From the NCBI GenBank assembly GCA_028095005.1, contig CM051459.1:136053657-136117656 (forward strand): a stretch of 64,000 bases of DNA, given 5' to 3'. Below, in pieces: positions 1 to 11,169 of the stretch (positions are counted from its first letter, which is position 1; every line of letters begins with the position of its first letter). A program made the position numbers and the translations under genes. The notes under the pieces were generated by a model. It searched no databases. It was given only the letters and a program-made list of their open reading frames with translations, and was not told where the DNA came from. Source of the stretch: Rhynchospora pubera. Taxonomy: Eukaryota > Streptophyta > Magnoliopsida > Poales > Cyperaceae.

Positions 1-1201
1 GATGGCTATGTTAAATGGAGCAGGTAAAGAATAAAATAAAGATTCTTCAAGACTTGTGTGGTGGTACCAATATAGTCAATCTACTTGACATAGTGAGAGA
101 CAAAAGAATCAAAGACACCAAGCCTCATTTTTTGAGCATGTCAACATGGATTTTAAAATGTTGTACCCTACCTTGTCAGACCTTGACATCAGATATTACA
201 TTTATGAATTATTAAAGTACACATCTCTCTGCTTTAATCGGGTTTCAAATCCAGACATGCAGTTCTCAAATACTTTGGCATACAAATATATCACAATGGT
301 AAGTATTCTCTTGTAATTACATTTTTAATTTATTGTGATTTTTTTGTGGAGCACATTCATCTTATTTCTAAATTTTGTAGGCCTCCTGAGAAAGAATGAG
401 AACACATCTCTAGGCAGATTCTTTATAAGGTAATTTTCAAGCTTGTTTATATTAGGTTCATGAATTTGATATTCCTTTGGAACATAGAATTATACAAAAT
501 AAACCTGTATTGTTTTGGTATATTCTAAAAGAAAAAATTGTGAGGTGAATTAGTTGTTGTAGAATATTTTCAGTTTTCATAAGGGCCAGATATGATACTT
601 CAAGTTTGTTTTATTTTTCTTAATTGTTAAGATAGACCTTTAGATTGAAGAAACATATTATTTGTTTTTTCTTTCAAGTCATGCTGAAAATTCACATGTT
701 AAATTGCTGATGATACATTTTCAAGTGAAGAAAAAATGATATGATATTATATATATTTTTTGGATGGCAAATGCAATGTGGTAATTTTGTGATTATAGGT
801 AATGTCACTTTTTAGTGATTTTGTATGATTTATTTAGAAGTCAAATATTTTGTATATCCTTGTGGAAATCAATTTGAATCACAATTTTAATTATATAAAT
901 GTAATTGTAGATCATGACAAGGCCAGCCTTAAAATGACTTTGAAGAACACAGGAGGTGAAATTAGCAAGACCAACACCATGATAAGCATATTGCGCAGAG
1001 AGATCAATGCCATACTTCTGAATATGATTTTGTCTTATTAGAGATTTTAGTTAGTTTAAGTTGTATGTTGTACGAATATAATTTTTATTTTTAATTCTGG
1101 TTATTATCCGAGGATATTGTGATGTCGGTTGTAGAATAATTAAATGATATTTGAGTTAATTGATTTTTAAATTGTTTACATTATGAAAATATAATTCCTT
1201 T

Positions 1202-1324
1202 CAATTAAAAAATAATTTTATTTATCTGATGGGTTATAGTGTAAATATCAATAGTAAATCAGACAATTAAAAAAAATTTTATTTATCTGATGGGTTATAG
1301 TGTAAATATCACTAGTAAATCGGA
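1202..1324. repeat. Two-copy tandem repeat, about 62 bp
   Basis: Two adjacent copies (1202-1263 and 1264-1324) share nearly every base, including the run TTATCTGATGGGTTATAGTG, and differ by a few substitutions and a one-base indel. It lies just inside the CACTA-like right end that stops at 1539. The stretch 1-1200 before it is AT-rich and holds only short unconvincing reading frames. Confidence 0.85.
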
Positions 1325-1329
1325 ATAAA

Positions 1330-1539
1330 TAATGTGTGGCAGCGTGGGTAATATCTGCGTGTCATGATTGACGTTTTCCATAAAGAGTGCATATTGGCGT
1401 GCGTTGAACGCAGATAAAAAATATTAGCGGCGGGCTTATTTGTGTGGGTACCTCTGCGTGGCTACATTAACGCTAGTGACCTTCAAGGTCGGATTACCGA
1501 CTCTAATGCTCCACTCTAATACTTAATATTCTAGTAGTG
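1330..1539. mobile_element. CACTA-like transposon right terminal region
   Basis: The segment ends in TTCTAGTAGTG (1529-1539), the reverse complement of the CACTACTAGAA terminus typical of CACTA (En/Spm) elements. The 200 bp before it carry repeated short GC-rich motifs (GCGTG, CTGCGTG, AACGC) and a palindrome GTCGG-ATT-ACCGAC near 1490. This is how CACTA subterminal repeat regions look in otherwise AT-rich DNA. The matching left end was not found, so the element is probably truncated or starts outside the window. Confidence 0.55.
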
Positions 1540-2632
1540 TTGGATATATAATAAACGGACATGTGAGCAGTTTGAAGGCATTTAAGCAGTTTTGAAGAAA
1601 CACATTATGGTTTCTGTGAATGGCGGAGGTGCGAAAGTTTTTGAGGGAAAAAACTTAAAGTTTTCAGGCGAAAAAGAATTTGGCGCAAAATTTTGGCGCC
1701 ATTAGCTGAAAAATTTCTGTTGGGCATGCACTAAATGACATAGGTGAGTTGGAGGTTATTTACTAATATTTGTATTTTTATTTCACCCATTAAATTTATT
1801 AGATATTTTTTTAATTGGTACGGAAGTAATTTTGTAATTACTTTTGGAGATAAAAAGTTTGGCGCGATGTATTAAATAGATTTATGTGGAACGTACAACA
1901 TTGTGAATTTTTATTGATACAGAAAATGAATAACTTGAATTCTGATAGGTATTTTAAGTCATATGATTTAACAGACAGAAATCAAATGAACTAAACGGTA
2001 CGATCAAGAAATTAAATTAAATTATGATCAAGCTACTATTAGTATCATATTTGGAATTAGACAAGTTAAATTACTAAATTACGTTATCAATGGAAAATGC
2101 CTAATATTTGTGATAATAAGTTGATAAAGCACAATTGATGGGTAGTATCAAATCAAAACTGATATGCAATTTTAGGTCATAAATAAAGTAGTATGAATTA
2201 CATGTTGAACAATATGATTAGAAACATAAAATCATCCTTTAAAAATAAAAATAATCGTTTATAACACAAACATGCTGTAAAAGTTGTTTTACATCATGTA
2301 AATTAACTACTATAAATATTGGTTAATGATAATTATACTTTATTGAGACAAATTAAATGAAAGTTTGAATATTATGACTCTGAAAACTAATAAATCAAAT
2401 TTCTGTTCATTTTAAACCATTGGATCTTGAGATCAAATCCTCCGATTTATATGATCCATTGGATGAAAATACGGACCCGAACCTTTTATTCACCGTTCCC
2501 TAATGTCCGTCTATTCCTCCTCTCTGGAGTCCGGTTCCCCTCTTCTCCATTCTGATCTTTTCTTCTCCGCACGAGCTTATCGCCTTCTCCGTCTGATGGA
2601 GATCGGGTGTGCCTCAAAGCCTTTCTTTCTCT
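1540..2632. other. AT-rich spacer without recognisable gene
   Basis: This stretch is AT-rich and I see no conserved coding sequence. From about 2490 to 2630 it becomes pyrimidine-rich (CTCC/TTCTCC runs), resembling a plant 5' leader, but no convincing gene follows. Confidence 0.5.
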
Positions 2633-2721
2633 GGTTATGATTTCTCCGCCTCAAGCCTTCTTCAATTTCCGGCCAAGTGGCCAAATCTCGGCGATGGTTA
2701 TGATTTCGCCGCCTCAAGCCT
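2633..2721. repeat. Direct repeat, 26 bp twice, 63 bp apart
   Basis: The sequence GGTTATGATTTC[T/G]CCGCC and the following CTCAAGCCT occur at 2633-2658 and again at 2696-2721 with one mismatch. It sits inside a pyrimidine-rich stretch. The short reading frame that covers it (2607-2789) is explained by the duplication and resembles no known family. Confidence 0.75.
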
Positions 2722-3659
2722 CTATAAGTAACCTAACTTATCTCTTTGAAAACGGTGAAAAAGAAAGGGAAACAAGAGATATTAGTTGAACAGTGGAGAG
2801 GGATATGCTAATTTCTAATCCTTTCTTGTGATTTCGATTTTTTTCTTTATTCAAATGGCAAGGATTGTAGGAGGAAATTTTTGGGTAGAAAGAGAAAGTC
2901 GAGAGGAGGAAAAAGATATCAAGGTTGGCCTTGATTTTGACTGTTTCTGTTAATTTGAGGTATTCCCTCAATTTCCGTTAATATCTTGGATTTTCTTTTG
3001 GAATTATGTTGGATCTGAGTTAGTCAAGTATAGGGGTGTCAAACTGGTTTTGATTGTCCATAGTATAACCGTATACCATCCTTGTACCTATAGTGATGCA
3101 TGTGTGGATTTAGAGATGTGGTACAGCTTCTGTACCTGGTTGATACGGTGTAAATAGATACTGATATGAGAATCTAAGTCCCTAGAATTTTTTTGTAAAA
3201 TTTCAGGGGCCAATTGTAAAATAAAAGACTGTTGTATATATTTTTTAGGGGCTTGTTCGTAAAATAATTTAGATATCAGATACTAATGCAAAAATTATGA
3301 AAAATTAGCTTTTATTACGTGATTTATTACATCTGTTGTGGATAGCTATCGTGTTATTGTTATAATTTTTTATCATGATTTTGTCTTCCAATTATATATA
3401 TCATCGAATTTTCAAAATAATTGATGCGTATTGTTTGTGATCTAGATGCATATTGTTTTGAATATTTATTTGATTGATGATGTAATATTAATAATTCTCC
3501 GTAAATGTATTTGTGGTTTACTTATAATGGATTCAGGTATTGGGTTTATGTTTGCTGTGAATTTGAGTATTGAATTTATATATGTTGTAAATGAATGGTA
3601 TCGAAACTGGTATATCACATAAGAAAATAAAACAATTTATCAAATATATCTTTCTATAT
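2722..3659. other. Non-coding stretch, AT-rich
   Basis: No recognisable coding sequence or complete mobile element is seen here. It may be internal sequence of the CACTA-like element that ends at 4080, but the left end of that element was not located. Confidence 0.4.
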
Positions 3660-4080
3660 GTATCGGTATGCTGACACATTAGTTCAACAAGTAATTTTAA
3701 TTTAAATAACTCACTAATTTGTTTATTAGTGTTTCCCAATTATAGGTGTCAACTAGCGATTCCAATTGTATTTAGATTACGGGCTTGTAGAAAAAAAATT
3801 AGCGTCTCTGTCTGAAAGAGTTGAGCGTCCCAAGTAATATGTGTTTCTGATTATACGTGTCGGTATACCGACGCCAATTATATTCAACATATTCACGTCC
3901 CTATACAGAACTTGAGAACGTCTTACTTTAGAATATTTATGCGTCCTAACTTATCTATGTCGGCCTACCGACACCCAGTAGAAGCCCTCCCGCTCATTTT
4001 TTTTCTTTCTGCGTCGCTGCTTGATTTAGCGACTCGAATATGTCGGTGGTCCGACACAGATAAATGAAATTCTAGTAGTG
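3660..4080. mobile_element. CACTA-like right terminal region with palindromic subterminal repeats
   Basis: The segment ends in TTCTAGTAGTG (4070-4080), the same terminus as the element ending at 1539. Before it are three spaced palindromes of the form TGTCGGT-ACCGACA (around 3863-3879, 3959-3975 and 4041-4057), plus GCGTC motifs. Subterminal repeats bound by the TnpA-type protein are a hallmark of CACTA transposons. No left end CACTACTAGAA was found upstream, so only one end is supported. Confidence 0.55.
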
Positions 4081-5123
4081 GAAATAATGTAAATTGAGCT
4101 AAAATATTTATCATACCTATTCAACAGCTGCACTATCTAATCACAACAACAGACCAATCTAAGAAATAGTAATAATGAAGTAAAAACGAAATCTACACAG
4201 GAGTTCATTCCTTTACCATTAGATAGAAATGAAGAGAAGCAACCCGCCATGGTCTATTTTTCTAAGTAATCTATCTTGTAGCTTAACTCCATCATACTTT
4301 CACACTTAGTGCCTATAGCATCAGGTCCTCTCCTCCACACCTGCTGAAGACCAAATAGAGCTATCATTAGTCTGAATAACAAACTTAATCTATCGGTTAA
4401 TTTATAATGAATCAACAGAATAAGAATGCAAAATTAAAAAAATACACAAATTTGAACTTAAAAACACAAACCATCTACAGGTAAAAAAGCAAAATAAAAA
4501 GCTTTTCAACATTAGGCAAAAACGTAAAACAAAAAGCACACAAAAAATATTGAAAGAACAAATGGAAGTATGATAAAAATAAACCTCTTCATCCCTTCAA
4601 TTGAAAGAAAACCTAATTAAAAAGAACACCAATTTTGAGGAAGAAAAGACAAAATCGATGAGCACAAATGCAAAAATACAAACTCATACTATTTTGTAAA
4701 CTAATTTCTTCCATTTCAATCAAATAAATGTTGGCTACTTGCTTGAATATGTTCATTAAGATTGAAGTGATAAAAAGTTCAAACGATTGCACTGGCTTCT
4801 AGCGATGCTTTAGACTTAACTGGCTTGATAAATCAAATCAAAAATCAAAAACAAAAGTAATAAAAGTTAAACATTGAAAGAGAGTGCCAACTTGCAGATC
4901 ACCAACCAGAGATGCCTTAACTGGCTTCCCTGTGAGAAAAATCAGAATCTATGTTAAAATCATAACAAATAGGAAAAAGTCTCTAACAAAGATGAAGAAA
5001 GAGAGAAAAATGAAAATATTACATGAAAAGCAAAAGCTTAGACATATTTCCGTACAACTGAAGAAGTTAGGTCTGACATCGTCGAGACGAGGCGGTCTAG
5101 ACTGTAGAGTGGCGGCAATTTTG
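4081..5123. other. Non-coding spacer
   Basis: A- and T-rich sequence with short open frames only (for example 4884-5171). These have low-complexity lysine/arginine-rich translations and no recognisable domain. I see no complete mobile element. Confidence 0.45.
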
Positions 5124-5128
5124 TATTT

Positions 5129-5854
5129 TGTCACGATCCCAACTAGATCAACAATTGAGAAAGTCAAATAAAATTCCATTCCAACTGATTTCAGCTGATT
5201 CAATCGAAGAGAAGGTGTCAGAAGAGGTAAAAGATGAGATATTAGCTGACAAGGCAGGTTTTGACTGGGTCAATGTGAAGGGATCGTTTTTATATAAGCC
5301 AACGGAGGAGAATGGAATGTTAACTCTAAAACAATGCAGCTGGGTCCAGGAATTAATGAAGGGATGCCGTTATCTAAGGGATCACGGAGTACAATAGGAA
5401 ATGGGGACCACAGACGATGCTTGCAGCTGACCTGAATATTCTTCATCCAATTCACTGAAGCTAAAGTAAATTAGTTATAATTGATTGTTTTACATTGGTT
5501 AATCCTTGTACTATATAAGGAGGAGAGAGAGAGTAGATTGGGCATGCGAATTCTGATGTGAAACCACACTTATCATTTTATCTCTTATTTCCATCTTATT
5601 TCCAGCTTTATTTCAATCCAATGTATCTTTGAATTTCAGCAAGGATTAATATCCGTTTATTATATCAATCTCTTCGTTTTTCTATTATCTATCAGTTTGT
5701 ACTTTCAATTTCTATCAATTTCTATCCTTGTATCCCAATTTGGCTCATCCCTAAAATCTGGTCTGACGAAGAACAGTTACTGCTAAGCTGAGATTTGCTA
5801 GTTTTTTTTAAATCAGTTCGTTTCTGAGCTCAATCCAAGTTCAGGGACGTTACA
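5129..5854. mobile_element. Solo LTR (726 bp) with TATTT target duplication
   Basis: The segment starts TGTCACGATCC and ends GGGACGTTACA, the TG...CA form of an LTR. It is flanked by identical 5-bp duplications TATTT (5124-5128 and 5855-5859). A TATA-like CTATATAAGG lies near 5512, which fits an LTR promoter. No internal retrotransposon sequence is present, so this is a solo LTR left by recombination between two LTRs. A start TGTCACGA is common in Ty3-gypsy chromovirus LTRs, but the family is not proven. The small open frames inside it (5128-5397 and antisense) are not genes. Confidence 0.85.
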
Positions 5855-5859
5855 TATTT

Positions 5860-6755
5860 TCTCAGCTTTAGCAGTCTCAAATCATTTGAGAGAGGAGTAT
5901 CATGAGCCTCGAATCAGTGTGTGAGTGATTTGTGAAAGGAGGTGAACAACAATCTGAGAGAAACCCTAGCGGCTAGCGCAAATGTCAGGGAGGAGAAAAA
6001 TGAAGATGACGATTGCAACCCAATACGAAACCCACATGTGGAGACCTAACACCGCGTGCTTTGTCGTCCTTGATTCGAGAGACGGTATGGCGTGCGTGGA
6101 AAAAGTGAAGATGGAGACAGAAAGAGGCTCCACGGAGAGAGAAAGGGAGGCATCGAGGAAGAATCTAGAGAAGCGAATCCGACGGCAGGGCAGGCAAACC
6201 AAAGAGAACAAAGGGGTGCGATTAGAAGAGGCAACAACGGCTCAGATCAATTACGGAAAACAAACGAGCAGGATGAAAAAACTGTTCTACCTACAGTCCC
6301 ACGTGCAAGTCACGCTGACAAAATTTATATAATTTTAATTTAATGTAGTCCGCGTAGGACAGCACCGCCCTGCAGACCAGAACAACTTTACCATGTGAGG
6401 ACGACGTTTAACTCCCCCACGTCTTTTTATATTTCCGTCCTTCGTCAAACGCTCTATTTTATATTCATTTATTTCCTCCACTTCGTCATTTTTCTGTTCC
6501 TCTCATGTGCGCAATCCTATTTTTATACCACAAAAATAAAAATAATATTAAAATATTCACGAATTTTGAAAATATTATTCAAATAATTAGAATTTTATAA
6601 ATATTATCACAATAGCGGTTTTCCAAAAATCACTAGTAGTAGTATCGATTTTCCAAATATGCCAATATTATATTTATATTCATAATCATGGCATGACAAG
6701 GCAAGAAACAAAAGCGCAAATATGACATGTCTTGAGAGACGCAATAAGTTTATAA
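5860..6755. other. Spacer with one uncertain open frame (5982-6332)
   Basis: A GC-richer island at 5930-6310 carries a 116-codon open frame (5982-6332, + strand), preceded by AAACCCTAGCGGC, a string often seen just before plant start codons. Its translation is basic and charged, with overlapping frames of similar length on both strands and no family I recognise. I list it as a possible gene fragment only. The rest is AT-rich. Confidence 0.25.
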
Positions 6756-6764
6756 TTATAAATA

Positions 6765-7168
6765 GAGATGGGCTAAAATCAGCCACGACTGACAGATGCA
6801 ATCGTCAGCTACGATTAAATCTCAATTTTCGTGATTCTAACAGTTGATCCGAACCGTTCAATGTGTTCTCCATATTGAAATCTCGTTGGAGACAAAATTT
6901 TATATTTTTCTGAAATTTTTTAGTATTTTTTTGATATTTTACAAAATTCTTAATCTAAACAATTCTGGACCCTTCAATAACTATAGTTTTTAAAAATCTA
7001 AAAAAAATAGTAAATAAAATCAGAAAAATGTAAAATTTGGTCTCCAAAGATATTTTAATATGGAGAACACATTGAACGGTTCGGATCGACTGTTAGAATC
7101 ACGAAAATTGAGATTTGATCGTAACTGACAGTTGCATCCGTCAGTCGTGGCTGATTTTAGCCCATCTC
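6765..7168. mobile_element. Mutator-like MITE, 404 bp, intact 9-bp target duplication
   Basis: The ends GAGATGGGCTAAAATC and GATTTTAGCCCATCTC start long inverted repeats of roughly 145 bp (6765-6915 against 7022-7168) that match at about nine bases in ten. The flanks are identical 9-bp sequences TTATAAATA (6756-6764 and 7169-7177). Long terminal inverted repeats with a 9-bp duplication define Mutator (MULE) elements. There is no room for a transposase, so it is non-autonomous. The 82-codon antisense frame 7020-7268 simply reads through one arm. Confidence 0.92.
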
Positions 7169-7177
7169 TTATAAATA

Positions 7178-7581
7178 TGATAAATTTTATGAAATAATAA
7201 AAAATATTTATATTGTCTATTTTAAAAAATAATTTCATAATTTGAATGTCTAATTTATCCGTAAACATAATTATACTTATAATTATGTTCTATGAAATTC
7301 AAACGTGTTCACATAACACGATACGGTACGTAAAGCAGACACGGCGTGACGCAATATGAGGACACAAGCCATAACGTATCTTTAGACGTATCGTGTTCAT
7401 CCCTTAGAATTTAGACACGGTGTGGTACGATACGTGAAATATTTAGAAAAAATACGACACATCAAATGATCCGTGCATAACGAGTTTGACACGAAATGAC
7501 ACGTATTTAAAACACTAGCTATACGGAGATAAACCTTGAGCAATTTCGCATGATTAAGCTCATTTTTCTTTCCTTCTTAAT
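7178..7581. other. Spacer with CGTGTC/ACGATACG-rich segment
   Basis: At 7300-7500 the sequence repeats short motifs such as ACGATACG, CACGGCGTG and GACACG. This texture is common inside degenerate hAT-like non-autonomous elements of plants. No ends or target duplication could be defined and no gene is seen. Confidence 0.3.
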
Positions 7582-7584
7582 TAA

Positions 7585-7729
7585 GGGTGCGTTTGGATCG
7601 TTGGAAGAAAGAAGAAGAAGAAGGAAAAAGAAAAAAAAATTATAAACAATCCAAACTCTTCACAAAGTTACACACTTTCCAATACTTCTTCCCTTCTTTC
7701 CTTCTTCCCACACCTATCCAAACGCACCC
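7585..7729. mobile_element. Harbinger/Tourist-like MITE, 145 bp, TAA duplication
   Basis: The termini GGGTGCGTTTGGAT and ATCCAAACGCACCC are perfect inverted repeats, flanked by TAA on both sides (7582-7584 and 7730-7732). A three-base TWA duplication and short length fit PIF/Harbinger (Tourist-type) MITEs. In reverse complement the interior contains TTGGAAAGTGTGTAACTTTG followed by TTTGGATTGTTTATAAT, shared with the copies at about 8478 and 60715. Confidence 0.88.
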
Positions 7730-7732
7730 TAA

Positions 7733-8477
7733 GATCAGTACCTACAACTAGAAGCTGTCACCAATACAACACAAGAATCAATACATGAGACAATACTATG
7801 CCAGCAACAATAATAGACATTGTGAAATTTGGCATAATCAAGTCAGTATTTTCTGCTATGTATGGTTGTATGTTAGACCAATTAATACCGTCAAATCAAA
7901 AAAAAAAAAAATAAATAAAAACTCTGTTTCTTTCTACAAAATATTCAGATTGATCCTTGAAATTTTATATATTACAGTATACTCAATTAATTTTTCGCCT
8001 GGTTTCTTTTGCATACTAGAACTCTGTTGCATTAACCTGGTTCCAGTGGCGGATCTAAATAGTGGAAATCGGGTGCATCCCATATTCTTTTGTGTAGTTC
8101 TTTTTTTGTGTTTATATAGAAATTTTTTTTTAAAAAAACTACTTTTTGAACCCAGAAATATGTGAATATTCTTTTATTAAAAGCGAATTCTTTGTTATGA
8201 TAATTTAAAAGCGAATCCTTTGTTTTGATAATTCTATTGATTTGTTTTAAAATAAATTAATTAATTTTTATTTATTTCAGAAACACTATTCAAAATATTT
8301 CTAGCTCCAATCAGCCTCCAACAATGCTTGATTCAATCCCCCACAAAATATTGGATTGCAAACAAAATCTACACTTTGTTTTTAAATATAAATCCACAAT
8401 TATTATAAAACCATTGAAACTTGAAAGTAAAGGTGTACCAGTACCGTCCTCAGATGGGAGCTGTCCAGCGAAGTGTA
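7733..8477. other. Spacer without recognisable gene
   Basis: The open frame 7785-8165 (126 codons) contains poly-A and poly-T tracts and shows no family resemblance. A string CAGTGGCGGATCTA at about 8046, common at plant MITE ends, has no identifiable partner end. Confidence 0.4.
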
Positions 8478-8643
8478 GTCCGTTTGGATCGTTTAGGAAT
8501 TTGGAGAATTTGGGGAAGTTGCAATTCCTAGAAATAAATTTATTGGAAAGTGTGTAACTTTGTAAAGAGTTTAGATTGTTTATAATAAATTTATGGTAGG
8601 AAGATGAAATTCTCCAAATTTCTTAGAGAATCCAAAAAGCCCC
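8478..8643. mobile_element. Degenerate member of the same Harbinger-like MITE family
   Basis: It starts GTCCGTTTGGATCG and ends AATCCAAAAAGCCCC, a decayed inverted-repeat pair. The core ATTGGAAAGTGTGTAACTTTG, then GAGTTTAGATTGTTTATAATAAA, matches the elements at 7585 and 60715. The ends have diverged and no clean target duplication remains, so this is an older copy. Confidence 0.65.
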
Positions 8644-11110
8644 ATGGAGAATACAACTCCATTTGACTGACGACAGTTCATTTAACCTATCATTTAATAT
8701 ATTAACACCCGTCCATTGACTCCTCCCTTGACCAACTGTGGGTAAACAGTGGTTGGAACAGTCTTTCATCTTGGTCGTTCATTTTGGGTTGGTCAGATCG
8801 CAGGGTTTGGATGCAATGTGTACGGTTACAAATCCTGGTCGTTGCTTGCTTCCTTCTTCTCCGTTCGATTTCCTCTCTCTAACACAGTAACGCTCTCGAT
8901 TCTAAATTCTTCTCTTTTCTCCTCTCTTTCTTTCTCGATGTCATTCCTCGGTACTCTCGCACCATCCCTCCCTCTTTTGAGTCTTTTCGCCACCTGCCCT
9001 GTCGCCCCTCTCTTTGCGCTGTCGACCATTGATCTGAAAGATAACCTTCCTGTTGGTAAGGTTTTCTCTAGCAGATCAGTACCTTCTTGATTTAGTTCGT
9101 CTCGATCGTCATTGTGGGGCTTCGCATCTCAGTCGGAGTTATTCCGCCGAGTTCATTGTTCCTCTTCTTCTAGGTGAGTACCCATTTGAGACCTTCTCTC
9201 TCTTTTCTGTCCCTTTTCCTTGACTGCTTCTGATCCATGTTCTTCTTTGTTGGATTAGTACTGTCAAAGAAGCGACAAAGGAGATGTAGCGCTGTAATTT
9301 TTCTCTTTCTTTTGGGTACAGTGTTGGACTTCTTTCTCGATCAGCTCTTGAGCAGATAATGAGGAGAATTATTTTTCATTAGGGCGCAAAAGGAAAAATG
9401 GAGGCTATAATGGATCAAATAAGCTCCAGGTCTGCTGTTTGCTTTCAAAAGCTCCTGATTGTCGGTATTACTTATTTTCACCTCTTTTCGATTTTTGCTC
9501 AACATTATTACGATAAATCCATAGTCAATACAAACTAGCAAGAGATTCATGCCTATCTATTTATTACTCATAGATGAGTCAGATAGATTGCCAAAATACA
9601 TGTGTGGCTTCATTATTGCTTATCATTCTTCAGTTTATTTGTTGTTCGATTGTTCAATCAAACAACAACAATATTTTTTTGACATTTAATACAATAAAAT
9701 GACATGAAAATCTTTCACAAAACCAAACTTGCAAATTTTGGCTGTTTATTTGGTATTGGAACAACTCTTTATTTGCTTTTGTTGATTTAGGTTATAACAG
9801 CAGAGCTTACTGCTTAGAAAGAGGAACAAGGATGTCACTGCAATTTTGCATTCTGAGTAAAATTTTACCTTAAAGACTAGATTTTTTTTTCTGAATTAAT
9901 ATATAGTTCTTACATATCTTGGCATCTCTTCTGTTCTTATCATCATCTCTCTCCCTTTTTCTCTCTCTACCCTACCCTAGGTGACAGAACTCGCTGCTGC
10001 CGCTTTTCGCCGTCAGATTGTCGCACCCTCTGATCTTAGCTGCAAACTTCAACTAAGGAAATAAGCAGAATGTCACTTCCTCCTATGGAAGAGTTCTGTT
10101 TTGAGCATGAATCAGGTTCGACAACTCGCTTCACCCATTTCATTTTATTTTGGGCATTAATCGGGTGTGTTTATTTTGAGCACGAATCAACTTGCTTCTC
10201 CTGAATTTTTCCTTTGATTTCTCCTGTTTATTTGCCCTCCCCTGAGGTTTCCTTTTTTTTGCGATATTAACAGTGCAGTCAATCGTAAGATCAGTCGCTC
10301 CTCTTTGGATTTTCGGCTGATCAATTATGTTTCCTTCTCGAATGCAGGTACCATGGTAGTGGCTATGGTGTTGCTATCAATTTATTGCTCTACATGAGAG
10401 CTTTTGTGCTATGTGCTGCGTAACTGATTGAGGGCTCGAGAAATAAAACTGCAACAAGGGCTCTGCAGCATACCAACTCATACCAGTAAGATAAACTATC
10501 AATATGAAGCCTCTCAAGTTCACGCCAGCTCAAATATATAGTATTTAAGATTATTATATTATGAAATTTTCTGAAATTGAACAGCTCAAAAGATATAATA
10601 AAGGACAAAATAGGAAGTTTTAAGAAAAAAAGTATATAACTTTTTACAAGTCGCAAACAGATTTTAGTACTTTGAGAAATAACTTTTGGTCTATGTTACA
10701 ATTTACTTTTTAGCACTTCTATTGCTTTTCATGTGTTCAACAACTCAAGTTATCTACGTTGATTGCTAAGTTTTTAAATGCTTTTTTCCAGTTTGAGAAC
10801 TTCTGCTACATGCTCATGGAGCTCTGGCATTGTCTTATTTTGCATGAAGTGCTTCGCCAGGGAAAAAATGAAGGTATTACTATGGAATTTTAAAAATTTT
10901 TATGCTGTCATGTATCTTAAAATTGAGGTATTCATATGTATATTGAACTGCCAAGGTAATTTTATATTTATAGATGAGTAAATAATAGTTTTTTTTTTGT
11001 CTCTAAATCTATGTCTAAAACAATTTTTATCTAATATATCTGTTATCGATGCAATTGAGTGACCTGCTAGGTGCTTAGTTCCTTCTTTGATTAATGATAG
11101 GTAATAAGAG

Positions 11111-11112
<2 letters not shown>

Positions 11113-11166
<54 letters not shown>
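11113..11166. repeat. (TA)n microsatellite
   Basis: About 27 uninterrupted AT/TA units inside the Helitron body. It generates a spurious poly-Ile/Tyr open frame on the minus strand. Confidence 0.97.

Positions 11167-11169
<3 letters not shown>

Noticed and set aside
850..1041. 63-codon frame possibly part of a CACTA protein
   Set aside because: Too short, no recognised motif, not extended by neighbouring frames.
8749..9090. 113-codon frame at the start of the Helitron body
   Set aside because: Ser/Leu/Phe-rich translation of a pyrimidine-rich leader; no domain.
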